This document shows, piece after piece, positions 62,336 through 64,000 of a stretch of 64,000 nucleotides of DNA. The DNA is taken from positions 1,659,501-1,723,500 of the forward strand of contig NZ_CP015283.1 in assembly GCF_002094975.1 (NCBI RefSeq). The letters are read 5' to 3'. The stretch's first letter is position 1; each line of letters opens with the position of its first letter. The stretch comes from Streptococcus salivarius (GTDB lineage Bacteria; Bacillota; Bacilli; Lactobacillales; Streptococcaceae). The position numbers were made by a program, and so were the translations under genes. Below the pieces are notes generated by a model that saw nothing but the letters and a program-made list of their open reading frames with translations, made no database searches and was not told where the DNA came from.

Positions 62336-62952
62336 TCTAAAATCTCCTTCTTGATTGGTTCTGCTAGGACTTGATAACCTTGTGGACTCAAGTGTAAACC
62401 ATCCGTTGTGTAAGTGTCATTTAACTGTTCTTGGGCATCTGTCAGGTAATCATAAAGATCAACATAGGTCACACCAGGTAGAACAGCTAATTGTTGATTC
62501 AGTTCACGGACAGTTGCATTATTTCGAATCTTAACCTTAGAAGCATATTGTGATTTTTCACTAACTGGAAAAACACTCAGCAAATAGACCTCAGTAAGGA
62601 GAGATTCCTGACGAACTGTCATGATAATATCGGAAATACGATTGACAATATCTCGAATGGGGTAACCCCTTCCGATGTCGTTAATACCAATCAAGAGTAC
62701 CAATTTACTGGGTTCCAAATCTAAAACTTGCTCTTTAAGGTGTTCTAAAAGCCAAACTGAGTCTGTTCCTGCAATCCCACGGTTTATCAAGGGAAAATCT
62801 CGACCCAAATATTTTTTCAACGCAAAAAACTCCGTGATGGAGTCCCCTGCAAAAACAATTTGGCCTTTGTCTAACTTCTGATTTTCATTCACAAATTTGG
62901 CTAAACGCTCTTCTTGATAGGCCACAAGCTCGGGCCTAGTTGTTTCAATCAT
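62332..62952 (-). CDS. SGNH/GDSL-family hydrolase
   Basis: A 206-residue cytosolic esterase. Block I IVFAGDSITEFF (GDSI), block II NRGIAGTDSVWLLE (G), block III LIGINDIGRG (GxND) and block V DGLHLSPQGYQVL (DxxH) are all present, giving a complete SGNH catalytic set. It resembles the PAF-acetylhydrolase-like subgroup. The substrate is unknown. It is 3 bp downstream of the AarF/UbiB gene and overlaps the patatin gene, making a three-gene unit. Confidence 0.9.
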   Translation of the reverse strand: MIETTRPELVAYQEERLAKFVNENQKLDKGQIVFAGDSITEFFALKKYLGRDFPLINRGIAGTDSVWLLEHLKEQVLDLEPSKLVLLIGINDIGRGYPIRDIVNRISDIIMTVRQESLLTEVYLLSVFPVSEKSQYASKVKIRNNATVRELNQQLAVLPGVTYVDLYDYLTDAQEQLNDTYTTDGLHLSPQGYQVLAEPIKKEILE

Positions 62953-62955
62953 ACT

Positions 62956-64000
62956 TCATCCTTTTTTCTTAAATATTATACGCACTACCGTGATTAAAGC
63001 TAGAAAAGTTCCAAGTCCAAGAAATAGCCAGGCAAGATTTTCAAAACCTGATTTATTGGCCAAAAGGGCACCGGAAAGTAGAAATCCCAATGTCAGCAAG
63101 GCTAAAACCAGATTATTTAAAACTTTCTCAAAGACTTTAATTCGACCTGAAAAGTTGATAAAATCATGGTTTACCACAATTCGTCCGTTTAAAATCTGCT
63201 CCAAGAGCTGATGCAGGCGACGCGGAATATTTTTTCCATTGCGAATCAGATAAAAGAGTTCAATCAAGATACTCTCTTTATTCAGGGCCTGCTTAAGCAT
63301 GTCAGGGCCCATATTTTCTAGGAAATAATCCTTGGCCAGAGTCATCAAATCCATATTTGGGGCTAACTCTCGGAAAATACCTTCAATTTGAAGCGAAGCC
63401 TTCTCCAAAATGGTAATTTGAGAGGAAGCCTTAAGATGATTCTTCTGGAAAATAGCCAGTAGATCCTCTAGCAAATCTGTCATGGATAGACTTCCCAAGT
63501 CAACACCAGAATAACGACCCAGCATCTGCTCGACATCCTGACTTAGAACCGCACGGTTTAGAGCATTATCAAACTGGGTAACTGACAAGATAGCCTTAGT
63601 CATGCCGTCAACATCCTGAGCAGTAAAACTATATAGGATGTCATTTAAGGACGCACGCATCCCCACTTCCAACTCACCCATAATGCCAAAGTCAATGAAA
63701 CAAATCTTGCCATCACGTACCAAGAGATTTCCAGGATGAGGATCACCATGAAAATAGCCGTCTTTGAAAACCTGCTTGATAAATGACAACATTAGTTTCT
63801 TACCCACGTCTTCCAGGTCATAGCCAGCCTCAAGCAGTTGACTGTAGTCATTAAGTGGAATCCCATCGATGTACTCTTCGACTATGAGGTGTGGCGTCGT
63901 GAAGGTATCATAAACCTTTGGGACACCTAGACAAGCAACAGCCCTGTTATTTGCCTTAAAACGCTTCATGGCCTCTGCTTCATTTCTGAAATCAAGTTCC
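62956..64000 (-). CDS. AarF/UbiB (ABC1) family protein kinase-like, N-terminus outside the window
   Basis: About 347 C-terminal residues are visible; the frame stays open to the window edge (ELDFRNEAEAMKRFKANN), so 150-200 N-terminal residues lie beyond it. LIVEEYIDGIPLND, DGYFHGDPHPGNLLV and KICFIDFGIMGEL are the ABC1-kinase catalytic segments (HGDxHPGN, DFG). The C-terminus has two transmembrane helices (LVLALLTLGFLLSGALLA and LAWLFLGLGTFLALITVVRII). In quinone-producing bacteria this family aids ubiquinone synthesis; streptococci lack ubiquinone, so the role here is unclear. Annotated here as a partial gene. Confidence 0.9.
   Translation of the reverse strand, partial: ELDFRNEAEAMKRFKANNRAVACLGVPKVYDTFTTPHLIVEEYIDGIPLNDYSQLLEAGYDLEDVGKKLMLSFIKQVFKDGYFHGDPHPGNLLVRDGKICFIDFGIMGELEVGMRASLNDILYSFTAQDVDGMTKAILSVTQFDNALNRAVLSQDVEQMLGRYSGVDLGSLSMTDLLEDLLAIFQKNHLKASSQITILEKASLQIEGIFRELAPNMDLMTLAKDYFLENMGPDMLKQALNKESILIELFYLIRNGKNIPRRLHQLLEQILNGRIVVNHDFINFSGRIKVFEKVLNNLVLALLTLGFLLSGALLANKSGFENLAWLFLGLGTFLALITVVRIIFKKKG

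Noticed and set aside
1-64000. tRNA, rRNA or known small stable RNA genes
   Set aside because: No cloverleaf with GTTCRANNC loop or rRNA segments was noticed in intergenic stretches; a tRNAscan/Infernal run would be decisive.

Overview
The window is low-GC Firmicute chromosome, most likely from the Streptococcus salivarius group (S. salivarius, S. vestibularis or S. thermophilus). The pointers are XerS with an upstream difSL-type site, a YSIRK/LPXTG-anchored pullulanase, a malQP-malR-malX cluster, an efe iron-uptake operon joined to tatCA, an acoABCL-type pyruvate/acetoin dehydrogenase cluster, and many extended -10 promoters (TGnTATAAT). Species is inferred from gene content only.

Layout. 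1-15.3 kb is almost all on the + strand: the end of tpx, a lone half-length HsdS-like protein, a DUF1858 gene overlapped by a DUF438/hemerythrin/PAS gene, truB-ribF, spx-UPF0223-IMPase, rsmF, the phosphate operon pstS-pstC-pstA-pstB-pstB-phoU, and pepN. At about 16.6 kb lies a 31-bp site with the form of difSL, directly upstream of xerS; its outer arm supplies the -35 of the xerS promoter. From here the prevailing gene strand changes from + to -, as expected at a replication terminus.

16.8-29.1 kb holds lplA, an unrecognised membrane-anchored protein, and the maltodextrin regulon: malQ-malP and malR on -, malX-malF-malG-malK on +, with palindromic GCAAACGTTTGC-like operators in the promoters. 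29.2-29.45 kb holds an unannotated type I toxin-antitoxin locus of the Fst/par kind: a 30-codon toxin, a convergent antisense RNA gene, direct repeats and a shared bidirectional terminator. 29.5-34.2 kb is efeO-efeB-efeU-tatC-tatA; EfeB carries a twin-arginine signal, so the Tat translocase travels with its probable substrate. 34.4-38.1 kb is the pullulanase. 38.2-44.3 kb is a large GH25/Bsp-repeat/Amidase_3 wall hydrolase cut in two by an IS3-family element.

44.5-50.1 kb is the E1alpha-E1beta-E2-E3 dehydrogenase cluster. E2 and E3 begin with nearly identical lipoyl domains, and the duplication extends about 140 bp upstream into a multi-helix RNA leader lying between a Shine-Dalgarno sequence and the start codon. 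This leader is the strongest candidate here for something undescribed. 50.3-52.8 kb encodes two overlapping membrane proteins that resemble degenerate AgrC/ComD-type histidine kinases, with no response regulator nearby. 53-64 kb holds a DUF2207 protein, ung-pyrC, a CDF exporter (probably mntE), two tandem D,D-carboxypeptidase genes, a patatin-SGNH hydrolase pair and the 3' part of an AarF/UbiB-family kinase.

No tRNA, rRNA or CRISPR array was seen. Functions are inferred from motifs and remembered family features; no database search was possible.
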